Shown one piece after another: positions 1 to 12,420 of a stretch of DNA of 64,000 bases (positions are counted from its first letter, which is position 1; the number at the start of each line of letters is the position of its first letter). The translations under genes were made by a program, and so were the position numbers. The stretch lies in the NCBI RefSeq assembly GCF_014839805.1, contig NC_051132.1, forward strand, positions 3,906,001 through 3,970,000, read 5' to 3'. The notes below the pieces were generated by a model. That model ran no database searches and was not told the DNA's origin. It saw only the letters and a list, made by a program, of their open reading frames with translations. The stretch is from Manduca sexta. Taxonomy: Eukaryota; Arthropoda; Insecta; Lepidoptera; Sphingidae.

Positions 1-130
1 GTGGGCATGATGTGGGGATATCGCTTCATCTCTTTCTTTCGCACGCGTTGTAATTCCCGATGACGTCACATGTGGATATTTTGTCTCTTTTCTGTTTCTT
101 GTTAACTACCCCTTCCACCGAAATTCAGAC
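1..130. repeat. Dispersed repeat fragment cut by the window edge
   Basis: The first ~130 bases match 26580-26715 in the same orientation. Shared landmarks are a ggatatcgc block, tttctttcgcacgc and a TGACGTCA core. Two diverged copies 26 kb apart point to an interspersed repeat. The family is not recognised. The left end lies outside the window. Confidence 0.55.
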
Positions 131-3100
131 TTATAACTTGTTGATTTTTTACCGGATTTTAATAACTCCTTTTGTGTTATAATTTATACAACGTAAATAT
201 TTGATAATAGTAAAGAACAAAAATGAGTCCGGTACTCTATTCTCTCAGCACGTTAGACCTCTTCGTACTTGACTGATGTATACTAAACAAAGTGTAATAT
301 TATTATCAATATTAAAAACAAAATTCCCAAACGATATGCTAGCACAATGTTTAAATATTCAAATAACATAATTTTATTTGCTTAGGTCATGCGTTACGTG
401 ATAATAATATATGCACTATATTTCCGGTTGGCTTTCTTAACAATACCTTCTACTGTTTTGGCACCGATAATTATATTTTAAAGATATAGCTTTCTTGTAC
501 GTATGGCGTATGCAACTTAATTAAGCTATAATTGGCAAAGGTGAATATTATCAGCCTTTCCCCCTTGCATTTCCTCCACAATCTATTCAATATATTCAGC
601 ATCCTAAAGACGTTTCAATACTTATTACTTAACATCGGTGAATATCTTGTTTGCCGAGTTTGAAAAAAACTCGTGTCATAATCAACAATGACGCATAATG
701 CGAAGGTGTTCTCATGTACTCGGAATGTACTTATGTGCACGGAATACGATATTCTAATGCCTAATTATGTGTGCCTAGAATTTGATACGTAAACATTAAA
801 TACAGATCAATATATGTTAAGGTTGTAAATCAATTGTACATGTTTGTTATTAAATTATCCATTAAAAACGAATGCTTATTGTTTATCCGATTGTGATCTT
901 GACCAACTGACACTTGACATTGTGTTTATTTATATACATTTAAAGAGAATAATTTATATCTATGCTGAAGTGATTTTTTCGCTAATAAAATGAAGTACAC
1001 TGACACACGGAAAAACTAGTTGCATGACGGAATGTATTAAATTTGTATTGGAGATGTTTATGAATATACTCTGCTTCTATTTCTTAATATAATTATGCCC
1101 GTCATACTTATTGTACTTCTGGTATTGTATGCATAGCATAAAACTGGGACACATTAATTTACAGTTTAAGGGTAGCAAAATTAACTTATCATCATTTGCT
1201 CATTAAATAGAATGTTTTTGAAGTTGGCTATTACTGCTTAATATACTTAAACTACATTATTTAATGCGTTTGGATATAGTTAGGTTAAAAGTCAAATATT
1301 TTATCAGCGCCATTATCTTCAATCTAAAGCTAGTAATACAAGCGTGTCACTAGAGTTCAAACAAATGAAGCGCGCGTCAAGAGTGCATACAATAAATTAT
1401 ATAGCGTGATCGCCCCGCGAACGACAATAAGACCTAATGAATTGTGATCTAATTACACTCGTTTGTGATTCAAGAGTTCAAATGTTGCATTTTTTGTATC
1501 ATCTTGTATTGTGTGGTCGGTTTTAAATGAAAACTTCATAGAATATTAATTTTTTATATATTTTTATATTAGAACTTAGATAAATGCAAATTAATTGACG
1601 TATTAATTCATTTAAGACTTCTTGAGATTAAAATAGGTTTTCATTCTTTGATACTTAATTTTGCTAATAATAACAAAATAAAATATATAGCAATAGTATT
1701 ATATATAAATATATAGTACTACACCTGTGTCATTTTCAACGCCTCATTGTCCTAGACATTCTTGTTATCATAATACTTCACAAAAGTATTCACAACACAA
1801 GGAATCGAACTAAAACTTTGATTTATAGCAACGAGAATGATCAACATTTATGTTTGATCAAGCATTTATTGTAAACGTGATCTGTTAGCGTAGGAAGGGA
1901 AAGTGATGCATAGGCTCAGAAAAAAACAACGTTCAATATGGTTAATCCTAATCATATTATCGCCTGTGGGCGAGTGATGTCAGACTACAATAGACGAGTG
2001 AGGATCCGAGCACACGATGTTTAAGCGAGATGACGCGTTTCAAACGAAACTAAAATGCGTAGTAAACGCAATGCAGTCAGACATTGTGCATTTTATAAAT
2101 ATGCGCTTTTTTTAATGTACTCGATTCCGGTGTAAAAAGCCTCGTTCGCATAGGCCCTAATGAATTTATAATAATGTAACTCCATATTATTATTAAGATT
2201 TATGTACTTCGCCTGAATTTCATAAGGAGGATGGCATATTGAACAGTATGTAGCCACTTAAAGTATGTAATGAGTTAGAAGGTAGTGACATTGCACTAGC
2301 TTTTTAAAATAGGAAAATAGATAAAAGATTATGTATTTCGCTGCCTAGTGGTAAGGTTGTTTGTAGTGCTCGCCGGTCTGGCAAACAATCTTTACCATTT
2401 AGCTGATGTACGCGATTTGTAGAACACGTCAAGTCTTACTAGTTTTTAGAGTAAATGTTGATTACACAGAATGGATGAAAGAAGCTAGTGGCTAGTTACC
2501 GATTGAAATAGCATTGGATACAAATAATTCAATGAATCGTACGCTCTTTAAGGAAAAGTGTCTTAAAGAAATCAGGTCTGATTTGTGTTTAATCTTGTGA
2601 CCTCGGCTAATTTTATCCAAAGTTAATTTGACTGTTAATTTGTTGAGATGTTACGGTTGAATTATTATTTTCGTTCCTCCAATAATAAGTTTAGTAAGAT
2701 GGTAATCGCGACTTCTAATTTTCGACTAGAGATTTTAAACATAAATTGATTTTAATATTTAATTTATTTATAGAGGTTGTTAATAAACTTATTTTTAAAG
2801 GTTGAGTATTCAATTAAATACAATCTAAGCATTGAAACTAAAATTTATAATTATAAAGGTGAAAGTAGTATTTTATTGAATTCAACTTGAAATTTAATTT
2901 GGTTTTAAGAAAATCTGAACCTAAGATAAATATAGCTTGTTATTTAGGAATAGATTACACGAGATCTGTACACCATAGTGCATGGCACAAAACCTTTTTA
3001 GTTATATAATATTAATATCCGTATGTAGTATATACTGTTTGTCAAATAATTTCTAGTTTGGGCGTCCGTGGGTGTCTGTGGGCGTGAATGTCATCGCCGA

Positions 3101-4018
3101 ATGAAAGTTGTGACTTGTGCGCGATTTTTATTTTTCGTTTAGTTCGGTTTTTATGAAGATCCAAGATTTTGTCGTTGCGGCTTTTGTGGGTGTGTATTTA
3201 GTGTTAGTAATTTTGTATGCGTATTCTTTATGGAATTAGTTTGTTCACGTATTCAAATATTGAATATAATGTTTGGTTGTAGGCGATATAATATAGAAAT
3301 TGTTGTATAAATATGTGTAGTGGAATGAATTTGATGTGGCAATAATGTTAGCCTCGTATTTCAAGAAATTCTATAAGTATGATACTTACTAAAATATGTG
3401 ACGAAGGTATCACAAACCACAAAGTCTCAGAGTCCCCTACAACATATGGACAGAAATATTTATATTTATTTTACCCCATGGGAAAACGAATTCAAGATAC
3501 TGTGTTGATAATCCACCATGGGCACCCCCATGTTGCTAAGACCATGTCGTAAATCTGTATGTAAGATTAATGTTTACCCAAAGTGCGTTAGTGCATTACA
3601 TGGATATTTATTTTGGAGTCGATATCGGCTTTCCACAGGGTTCTGCATCAATAACGGACTAATGGGCGGCCGGTTATTGCGCTCTGGCCAAAATTAAATT
3701 GTTCGCAAATAGCTCTGCACTGGCGCTTACGGTGATAAGACGGCGGCTTTGGCGGTTATATGCGGTTTTATTGCGATATTCTTGATGAATTTTTCACGCA
3801 CGCATTATATGGATTTTTGAAAGTAATTTTAGAAATGATTACCAGCGAATGGTGTGTCATCGGGGAATTGTCGGGGAATAAAACTTAATTCCTAAATAAA
3901 TGTAGTTTACAAACTTAACAATTTTGTACAAACGAAAAAAAAGTAATTATGACGTAATCGTTTTTTCTGTTCGAATTGGCGTAATCTATACTCTATATTA
4001 TTATGTAAAGATGAAGAC
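131..4018. other. AT-rich stretch without a recognisable gene
   Basis: No long reading frame, RNA gene or clear repeat is visible. It holds a short imperfect hairpin at 2349-2397. A less AT-rich patch at 3055-3200 has an ATG at 3153 whose 12-codon frame ends at a GTGTGT donor, in the phase the missing first exon of the transporter at 17836 needs. That link is speculative. Confidence 0.5.
2349..2397. other. Imperfect hairpin, ~15-bp stem
   Basis: The arm at 2349-2363 (tggtaaggttgtttg) pairs with 2382-2397 across an 18-nt loop, with one mismatch and one bulge. It is short for an insect pre-miRNA, and nothing else supports transcription. Confidence 0.3.
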
Positions 4019-4021
4019 TAA

Positions 4022-4281
4022 CCCCCTTATTCATAAACGTTTTTTATCTTAGGACGGAGTAAAGCTGTGATAACAAGCCTGTTTCTCAGTGTCCAACGGC
4101 ACCGAGAAATAGACATAGGGCCGTTGTGATTGGTTATTATTGTTGTATTTCAATATTAGCCAATCACAATGGCCCTATGTCTACGCACTGCGAAGACTGC
4201 CATGCCGTCAGCACTGAGAAACAGACTTGTTATCACAGCCTTACTCGGTCGTTAGATACAAAACGTCTATGAATAAGGGGG
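4022..4281. mobile_element. PIF/Harbinger-like MITE, 260 bp
   Basis: The ends are inverted repeats starting CCCCCTTATTCATA on the left and its complement on the right. They are flanked by a 3-bp TAA duplication (4019-4021 and 4282-4284). The inside continues as imperfect inverted repeat around the shared word ccaatcacaa. Short length, long terminal repeats, no coding capacity and a TAA target site fit a non-autonomous PIF/Harbinger-type element. A decayed half-copy lies at about 26750-26910. The superfamily call rests on the target site alone. Confidence 0.7.
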
Positions 4282-4580
4282 TAAGTTTATTTGATTGAAC
4301 GCGCTAATCTCAGGAACTAATGGGTCCAACTGAAAAAAACTTTTATTCATTTTAAGAGCTTTTATTGCGCGAGCTGCGTAAACGGTTAAAGTTACGCAAC
4401 AATCATATGTGGTGATATAGTTCCTCTTAAAAAGTTCTAAAAAAATATTATAAAACAAAGTCCCCTGCCGTATCTGTCTGCTTTTTTTTTTGTCGCGGAC
4501 AAAGAGCCTTATGACTACCCAGTCTTCATGGGGGGCGATCGGGCGGTTATGTTGGGGTCACCGTGCCTTACGACCCGGCG

Positions 4581-4906
4581 CACAGTGGATCGAAAAGGCA
4601 ATATTAGTGACTTAGGAAATAATTTTGTGCTTATCAATTTTTTTTTACGCTAATCGCTAGATATTATTAACGCTTACAATATTCATTCTTAGTAATTTTT
4701 TGATAATCATCATAGTTTCGGCTAAAAAAAATATTTCTTCTTTTTGATGTATGGAACGCACTATAAAAACCTAAATTTCTACGGAATCCTGAAAGGTCTT
4801 GCTTTGAAACCTTTTTTTTATTAATTTTGGTCTATTCTACTATACTTATGCACTTCGAACGTCTGCATCGACCTGCCACTTTTCCAGTTATACAAGTTGA
4901 AAAAAA
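4581..4906 (+). repeat. Left terminal inverted repeat of the Transib element
   Basis: About 326 bp, complementary to 6253-6575 with scattered mismatches and small gaps. It opens with the heptamer CACAGTG. The innermost match is ccagttatacaagttgaaaa against ttttcaactcgtataactgg. Several differences between the arms suggest the element is not very recent. Confidence 0.85.
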
Positions 4907-5091
4907 TGATAAAAATGATAATATATTTTATATTTTTTAAAAACGTTTTTTACGATTATCTTAGGCAAATTTAACACTTACTAAATAAAATTATGTAATA
5001 AATTGATTATTATTACAGCTTATAATAATATTTGGGCGAAAATTACATCAAATAATTTAATTAAAAAAAGGATTATCCCCATCTACTCACT

Positions 5092-5358
5092 CAACACATC
5101 ACATCACATCAGCCCTGTACTTATACTGTCCCACTGCTGGGCACGGGCCTCCTCTACTACTGAGAGGGATTAGGCCTTAGTCCACCACGCTGGCCTAGTG
5201 CGGGTTGGTAGACTTCACACACCTTCAAAATTCCTATAGAGAACTTCTCAGGTATGCAGGTTTCCTCACGATGTTTTCCTTCACCGTTGAAGCAAGCGAT
5301 AATTCACAATGAATACACACATAATTTTTTAGAAAAATCAGAAGTGTGTGCCCTTGGG
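5092..5358 (-). mobile_element. tRNA-headed SINE (family 1), 5'-truncated, nested in Transib
   Basis: It matches the family-1 SINEs at 13309, 33623, 48443 and 58866 but lacks the tRNA-like head. An 11-bp duplication, atctactcact, flanks it at 5081-5091 and 5359-5369. The insertion is therefore an independent retrotransposition into the transposon. Orientation comes from the head position in full-length copies. Confidence 0.88.
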
Positions 5359-5476
5359 ATCTACTCACTACCACTACTATTTTGTAAATTTTCTAAATTA
5401 CTCTCTACATTAATAAATTCTAGCTCTTCTGGTTCTGTTGGCAAATGCAGAAGTTCCATTTTTTTAATATTTTATT

Positions 5477-6211
5477 TTAATAAAATTCTTTGGCTTTTGG
5501 AGGGAGTATCAATACATTTTGTTTTGTCATGCGGGGTCTAAGGCTGATCTTTGGATCAGACGACAAAAGAAGATTATGGAAGATGTCCTCATTTGTCGCT
5601 ATCCTATTTATTTTCCGGGAATGGTTTTCTCTATAATCTCGGAAGTCTTTATTACGTGCTTCTGCGGCTTCTTTTGACAGCTTCCCAATGGGTATGGCCC
5701 CAAAATGTTTAATTATATCAGCCCCATGCATTAATAATTTGTGTACACTGGACGGCATATAATACCAAGGATATAATTTAACATATAGTTCTGCGGTTTC
5801 ATTGCAGAATATAGAAAATTTAATATGATCAACACGCTCTCCAGATGCAATGGCTTGAAGAATCACATAAAAATTTTCTATGAGTTGCTCATTAATGCCA
5901 GAGATACGCGCTGTTGTGGCTTTATTTTTAAAAAATCTTCGGGCAGTATTACCGTCGTTAGTACTGCCTGTTCCTTGCTTTACTACATCAATTAATAAAC
6001 CGCATTCTTCTTTAAATGCTCGGTGTATTGCGATCTTTTTGTTCTTGATTTCATTTTTATCGTCACCCCTGCAGCTCCACTTCTTAATTTCCAAACGATA
6101 AGATATGTGGAGTAGGCACTCCACGCATTTTATCCAGGCGTGCAATGACGATAATCCATACTGGTACATTTCTTCATCATTACCTCGCAGATTGTGCGAT
6201 TTCCATAGCAT
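5477..6211 (-). pseudogene. Transib transposase, C-terminal fragment (RAG1-core-like)
   Basis: An open frame of 244 codons encodes the end of a Transib transposase. Landmarks are TGSTNDGNTARRFF (residues 81-94), LYPWYYMPSSVHKLLMHGAD (145-164) and AEARNKDFRDYRENHSRK (183-200). The spacing E-x-x-N-K-x-F-R around E184 corresponds to the region of the catalytic glutamate (E962) of mouse RAG1, as I recall that protein. The upstream part with the two catalytic aspartates is missing: the right terminal repeat starts about 40 bp past the ATG. Family members are usually more than 600 residues, so this is a deletion relic. It is not interrupted by stops, so domestication cannot be fully excluded, but the bare fragment inside transposon ends argues against it. 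Confidence 0.82.
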
Positions 6212-6252
6212 TTTTTCTTACCATCTTGTGTCAAATTTACATATTTTCACAA

Positions 6253-6575
6253 TTTTTTCAACTCGTATAACTGGAGAAGTGACAGGTCGATGCAGACGTT
6301 CGAAGTGCAAAAGTATAGTAGAACCGATTAGGATTAAGTAAAAACTAGTTTCAAAGCAAGACCTTTCAAGATTTCACAGAAATGTAGGTTTTTATAGTGC
6401 GTTCCATACATCAAAAACATGAAATATTTTTTTTAGCCGAAACTATAAGGTTTATCAAAAAATGACTAAGAATGAATATTGTAAGCGCTAATAATATCTA
6501 GCGATTAGCGAAAAAAAAAATTGAAAAACAAAATTATTTCCTAAGTCACTAAAATTGCCTTTTCGATCCACTGTG
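6253..6575 (-). repeat. Right terminal inverted repeat of the Transib element
   Basis: About 323 bp, complementary to 4581-4906. It ends at 6575 with the complement of CACAGTGG and is followed directly by the CGGCG duplication and a second CGGCG. Confidence 0.85.
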
Positions 6576-6589
6576 CGGCGCGGCGTTGA

Positions 6590-8255
6590 TCCGTCCGGAT
6601 TTAGATGACTACGGGAATTCTATCCTGGAAAATTTTATCATATCTTTGAATGAATTAGTTAATGCACGTGCATAGAGATATGGATTTCAAAAATTTGAAT
6701 TAGTGCGTTAAATAGGTTACGCAATATTTAGATACCGCGATTGATTCGATTTGGAGGCTCGAGAAATGTATTGTTCCTTTATGCATACAGATTTCGTAAC
6801 GATCCATTGTTTGAAAATTTCCCCAGGCGGTAAGTCATGTTTCAAGTATTCTAAAACTTTTATAATAATTTAAATTTCTGATGTTTTATGGTATTTGTTC
6901 GCTATATTTTTTAAGATTAACAGCAAATTTTTAAGTTGATAAGTCTAAATGACCACGTAAAGCGTTAATTACTTGACATCGCTCCAGTGTCTCGGAATAG
7001 CAAGACAAGATATTATTTAAGGATGCTCTCCGATGGAGTCCCAAATCTTGTTATTGCATGAATTGTAGCATTTTTGCAAAAAACATAAGTGGGGTATGAA
7101 ATTAATATCTAAGTGCGTTTTGGCAAGGAAATGCTTTCACAAAAATGTGCCGCCAATTCTCTTCCAAGCATCCAATTTTGGTAATCTCTTTCGGAGTCGT
7201 TTCCGGCTCTTTCTCGCTGACCTGTGACTTGCGATTATTTTGAACTTGTTCGTTTTGTGACGAGCAACATTGTAGCGGTTGCTTGAACACTAAAATTGTA
7301 TTAATCGCTGAGAAATCTGAGAAAAAATGTTAGTATAATATATTGGTCTTATTGCAATAATATAAAACAGCTTGCAAACTAAGTTGAGTTAATTTAGCTG
7401 AGATCGCATGGCTGAGATATTTTTTTTTGCCTGTGTGCAGACCAATGGCGAAGGGTGAATTTTTTTGAAGGGGAACCCGATACAACGTAATATTCGTAAT
7501 AATAATATGCATAAATGTGATTTTCAAGTAGTTCAAATGCTAATTAGATTTTACATAAATAACGAAAGGGAAATCGGCAGGCATCGGGTTGTATGGACTG
7601 TTTGCCACTGGTGCAGACCGAAAATTATGTAATCCAAGGTACTATGTGTTTTTGCCATACTATATGTTAATGTTTATTTAAAAAATATATATACGTCGAG
7701 AAAAAAAATAGGTAAAAAAAATGTGTTAAACAGCCGTGTCAGAAATTCTCATTCCAATAATTTTAAATTACTTCTGTGATTCTCAATGTAATATATTGTA
7801 TCATTCAGTTATTTCGTTGCACGCCGGGAAATACGCGGAAGCGCCTTAATTCTGCTAGATTATCTAAAGTTTATTCATTTTGTCGAGTTTGTGACAAGTT
7901 GGCAGCTCTTACGAGTTCTATTTTACTAAATAAATGTGTTCGTATTTTTCACAAAATATATTTATCATTATAAATGATAGCAGTCAATTGTTTCAGTAAT
8001 TACTGTGTCTTTTTATACTCGTGACTCAGTTTGCGTTAGTTTTTCCTGAGAGGGAAAGTTCTGCAGGAACCGTATATTTTTTAGTTTAAAAGTTGTATAA
8101 TAGTTGTGCGTAAAAGTAGGACAAATCTTCAAATACATTTCACAATAAATCATTGAGCAAACTTTTCCGATAACAGAAGTAGTAGATTTTTCTTAAAATT
8201 TATATTGTATTGTGAACAGTATTTAATTACTCTTTTATATTGTTTTATTAACTGT
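6590..8255. other. Non-coding stretch without a recognised gene
   Basis: Only short chance reading frames with stops in all frames. No RNA gene is recognised, and no repeat shared with the rest of the window was noticed. Confidence 0.5.
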
Positions 8256-8257
8256 TA

Positions 8258-8510
8258 CTGACTGTATAGGTGGCGTAGTTGTACTGCATGCGCGGTACGG
8301 CAGCGCTCTGAGGTCCTGGGTTCGAATCTCGAGTCGAGCAAAATGATATTTGGGTTTTTCTGCTCAGTATTAGCCCGGAGTCTAGAATATGTGACCGATA
8401 TGGCGATAGGCTCGCCTCCAATAGGGACGGAACACACTTGTCGAAAAGTGGGTGCCCTGGTTACGCGTCTGCATAGTCCTTCGGAGACAAATGCGTGATG
8501 TGTTTCTGTT
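8258..8510 (+). mobile_element. tRNA-headed SINE (family 2)
   Basis: The head has a pol III A-box-like ggtggcgtagttg and a B-box ggttcgaatct (about 8319-8329). The body is shared with 13032-13230, 21739-21939 and 58190-58410; shared words are ttttctgctcagtattag, gatatggcgataggctcgcc and gaaaagtgggtgccctggtt. The tail is gcgtgatgtgtttctg. This is the most complete family-2 copy in the window. Confidence 0.75.
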
Positions 8511-8744
8511 TTTTTAATAACTGTTAATACGTATATGTTATATTGTAATGCCACTATCGCCGTGCGACTCTCTAACGGTCACCACTAAGCCGTAGCCTGT
8601 GACCGACAGTCTAATGTGCATTGTTTACTTCTAACTGCATCCAGGTCGAGATAAGCGCGCCTATACAAACGCACTGACGCACGCGACACCCGATAACGCA
8701 ATTTATGTTTGTTAATTATCTTTTACGTACATAGGTTTTTTAAA

Positions 8745-8880
8745 TAAAGCCCGTGCTGAATTTTAAACTGTCCAATGCTGGGCGCGGGCCTTCGCTACTA
8801 CTAAGAGTTAGGGCTAGGGCTAGGGTTAGGGCTTGTTCCATTAGATGGTTCAGTGCGCGTTGGCAGACATTGTTAGGTTT
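8745..8880 (-). mobile_element. Degenerate family-1 SINE with a TAGGGC/TAGGGT expansion
   Basis: The words tgctgggcgcgggcct, ctactactaagag and gtgcgcgttggcagac match the family-1 body. Where other copies read gattaggccttagtcc, this one has a short run of TAGGGC/TAGGGT hexamers at about 8806-8834. The head is missing. Confidence 0.65.
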
Positions 8881-8904
8881 TTTATTTTATACCCTTTTAT
8901 ACGA

Positions 8905-9075
8905 CTAACCGCCATTTCCAATAAACGATCCCTATCGCTTTTTTCGATCTATCTCAAAAATGGATCAATCAGAGTAATAGTTTTTGGTATGCTTACAAAT
9001 AAGTTATTTTGATTGATTCATTTCCGAGATTGAAGATTGAGATTGAGATTATTGAAAACGCTGTAAATAAAAATA
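8905..9075 (-). repeat. Dispersed repeat, copy 1
   Basis: The reverse complement matches 28842-29010. Shared words are gttttcaataat, caatcaaaataact, atttgtaagcat, gatccattttt and aaaagcg. No coding capacity or clear ends; family not recognised. Confidence 0.6.
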
Positions 9076-9079
9076 CGAG

Positions 9080-11765
9080 CAAGTGGCTCTTCATACGTCT
9101 GCTTATAAATAGTAGTAGTACATGTGGGAATTTCAATTACAAAGCTCTGCATACAATGGGCTTGTCAACATGAGACTTTAACGCTTTCAAGAATACAGTC
9201 CCATTTTGAATAACACGAATTGTCAAATTTGACAGCTTAGTCATTGAAGCTAAATGTGAAATCCTAAAATGTCCAATTACTGCACTGGCTACAATGTAAA
9301 CATTTATCTATAAACTGAAAAAACAGTGCTCGGACACAACTGCTTGGTGGTAGAAATACACAATGCGCTGATCATTATTCAGACGGACTTTAGTCAACGA
9401 CGGACTTCCCACGCATTTTGGCTCTTGCATTCCACAATAGGCTTCTAGTTGTCAACCGCAATAATGTCTGTTATGCATTCGCTGCATTGTTCCTCCTTCC
9501 TCCGTATTGCGAACCTGACCTACATCCCTCAAGGCATTCAGATGACCGTAACAATAAATATAAGTAGAATAAGTATAGATAACTCGTGGTTTAAGGTTCT
9601 TTGCTTATCACCCTGATTGTAATTTACAGATGTATTTAGAACCACTTTCTATATTATTTGAATTGCCATTGGAGATAAACATACACACGTCACGCCTGAG
9701 AGGTGCAACCAGTCCACCTAATTTTCGCCATGTGTGTCCCATTACTTGATAGCGAATCAATCTCCATATCGGGCATAAGTTCCGGGCTAAAGGCTGATTT
9801 TTCTGTTATTGTATGAATTGATACATTTTCTGCTGAAAAGCTCTTTTCAGGTAATCAAGGTCTTGTAACCTTAGCATATCTTTTGTCGTTTTATTTGCCT
9901 TCTCTTATCTTACTCCAAAGTGAGGTCTGTCGACGGCGCAATACACTTTTTAAGCAATGTATTTTTGACTCTATTAGTTCTTGTTTAAACTATTTCGAAG
10001 CGTAATTTTTATTAGGACTGTCTGATGAGATCTTTCTTGGTCCAATTTATTAAAAAAATATAATCATCGAACTACATAGGCCGTTATCCCACGACGATGG
10101 AGCGAGAAGCCGTAGCGGAACTCGGAAAATTATACATCTACCCTCAGCATAATATGCAAAATGACTCATCCAAAAAATGCTATGATTGCGTAAGAAAATT
10201 TATTGTTCATCGATAATAATTAAGTATGCTTTGCTTTGGTCAACAGGCGACCTTACTATGTTATTTGAAGCATGGCCACAGGAAAGTGAACGCTCTCATT
10301 AAAATGTGGCACAAATTACACCAGGAAGACATGAATGCGGTCCACGGAATATTTGAATACCGCTGGTTTAAAATGTGACATTCTGTTGCTCATTTGCCGG
10401 GGATATTTGCGGGGTTCATTTTATACATGTTGATTCACATTTATACAGTATTTTCAGTAGTAGTACATTTTGTACAAATTTTTACAATTGTGTTCGTGAT
10501 TTTTTATTTAAAGGTAAAAAAATATTAATTTGTGATTTGGAGTATCGTTGATTGTGGGCGCGTTTGACATTACGTCTCGTGTGTTTTCATACCGCTTTGT
10601 AAGTAGAGAAAAAAAAATGACCTGACAGTAGTATGTACAAATCATTTACTTGATATTTGTTGTTTTTTTGGTCAAATCATGAATATTTAAAAATATAATT
10701 TTGATATATTAAATAATGAAACGATTAGGGGAGTATTTCTCAAAATAAATGTGTGTGTCTAAATAGTTTTCAATAAATATTATTTATTTGTTTAGTCTCA
10801 TCTCTTTTTGTTTTTCTTAATGTATTCACTGTGTATATTATTTGATAGAACAAATGTATTAAGACAAATAAAATATGAGACAGAAATTTCATAATATTTC
10901 ATTAAAACTATTTCGTTAGGTACTTTTCTTTTTTTAAAATACTCAAGTTCGGTAGCTCTTGACTTATAAGCTTAACAAATCGTCAAACACTCTACCGTAG
11001 ACTTTATTGATATCGCATTTGCACCACTCCGTATATGGTACTAATTGTCCATCGGATGTACGATCCACATGTTACTGCAATGCGAGTCTATTCTCGGTCG
11101 AGGATCCCCCGCTAAGGTTCAAGTACAGAGGTATTGCATGCTGTCTAATGTAAGCTTTTATATCCGATGTAATGCAATTCAATTATCGAACTGTAAGTGG
11201 AAGAGTTAGCTCAGTAAAGCTAATTTCTAAGCACTTATTCCCGCGATAGAAAGGTTTTATATTTACGCTAATTTAATAACTGTTAGCTGATGATTGTTTT
11301 TCACCTTTCCTGGTTTATTGATATCTAACAGTTTGAGTGAAACGGTCACAGAAAACATATTTAGTATACATAGTAATGTAACATAGTTAATGACACTTAA
11401 TATATTAATTGAAATTTATATAAATTACATTAACAATATATTATGTTGTTGTTACACGTATTGACGTATATCATACGGTATTTAGATTAGTCATCATACG
11501 AATATACATATGTGACTAAAATAATAAACATAAAATAATTCCTTTATAAATTTTGGTTTATTAATAATGATATTTGACCAATTATGATAGTAGCAAATAA
11601 TCGACCGGCAGTCTAAGTCATGTGATATTCGAAGCGCGAGTTCAGTGTGAGGAAGTGTCCGCACGTTTTGCGGTCTACACAATTGTTGAATAGTATAATT
11701 TATTATTATATGGCGCTCAATGCGTTCATAAAATAATAAGGTTACACGTGGAATACTTTATATAA
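9080..11765. other. Long non-coding stretch
   Basis: No reading frame with coding character, no splice-linked exons and no tRNA could be supported. AT-rich with short homopolymer runs. Confidence 0.45.
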
Positions 11766-11769
11766 ATAC

Positions 11770-12420
11770 TAGCGGCTCTGACAGAAGTTTTACCTAAAAA
11801 GGAGATAAATTTTTCCGAGTCCAGCGCTACCTACCGGGTTCAATTGTGGATTTAAACTATCTAGAGACCCATCCAGAAATACATAATATATTTCATCAAA
11901 ATCTGTGCAAATGTTTAGAAGTTCGGGTACAGAAGGTTTTATATTTATCCCAAAAAAATACAACACTGTCTGCTAAATTCACATTCATCGAATCTTTGAA
12001 CTACAAAAAAAAAAAAACTAAGTTAAAATACATAGTTGTTTTTAGAAATTTCCAATTTTCTGTGCAATTTTCTTGATTATTCTTTCTATAAGAACCATCT
12101 ACACAGTATGAGGTTACTTTAAAAAAAGACTAACTTTTGCTCCCGGCTTCGCACGCGTGAAGGAATTTTTTGATAAAAGTTCCGGTATATATTTTCCCAG
12201 GATAGAAAGTAGCCTTTAACCGTCCCAGGGTCTTAAGCTATCTCCATACTAAATTTCATTAAAATACGTATAATAGATTTTAAGAAAATCGATATCATGC
12301 AAACAGACAGAAAAGGGGACTTTGTTTTAAAATATGCATAGATAGATAGAAAAATCGATCATGTTGTTCTTATGGCCTGACAAAAGGAGATAGAGATTCA
12401 TTTATATATATAGATTAAGC
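11770..12420 (+). repeat. Decayed non-LTR (RTE-like) 3' fragments
   Basis: This holds words common to lepidopteran non-LTR tails: cccggcttcgcacgcgtg near 12140, a gatagaaagtagcct block, aaatttcattaaaat, and a track ending agacagaaaaggggactttg. Related fragments are at 36480-36740, 53845-53975, 55680-55800 and 62225-62350. No reverse transcriptase is left. The family assignment is by general resemblance. Confidence 0.45.

Larger units (their letters stand above)
4581..6575. mobile_element. Transib DNA transposon, internally deleted but with complete ends
   Basis: A 1,995-bp element bounded by CACAGTGGATCGAAAAGGCA at 4581 and its exact complement ending at 6575. A perfect 5-bp CGGCG duplication sits at 4576-4580 and 6576-6580. 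The terminal inverted repeats run to about 4906 on the left and from about 6253 on the right. Inside is the C-terminal third of a Transib-type transposase on the minus strand (5477-6211) and a SINE that landed later (5092-5358). Transib is the superfamily from which RAG1 is thought to derive; a 5-bp GC-rich target duplication and a CAC-starting heptamer are its hallmarks. With two thirds of the transposase absent, the copy cannot be autonomous. Confidence 0.88.

Noticed and set aside
5477..6211. Domesticated RAG1-like gene
   Set aside because: Only the C-terminal third is present and it lies within intact transposon ends; no promoter or exons seen.
8806..8834. Interstitial telomere repeat
   Set aside because: Insect telomeres are TTAGG; these hexamers lie within SINE homology and are a local expansion.
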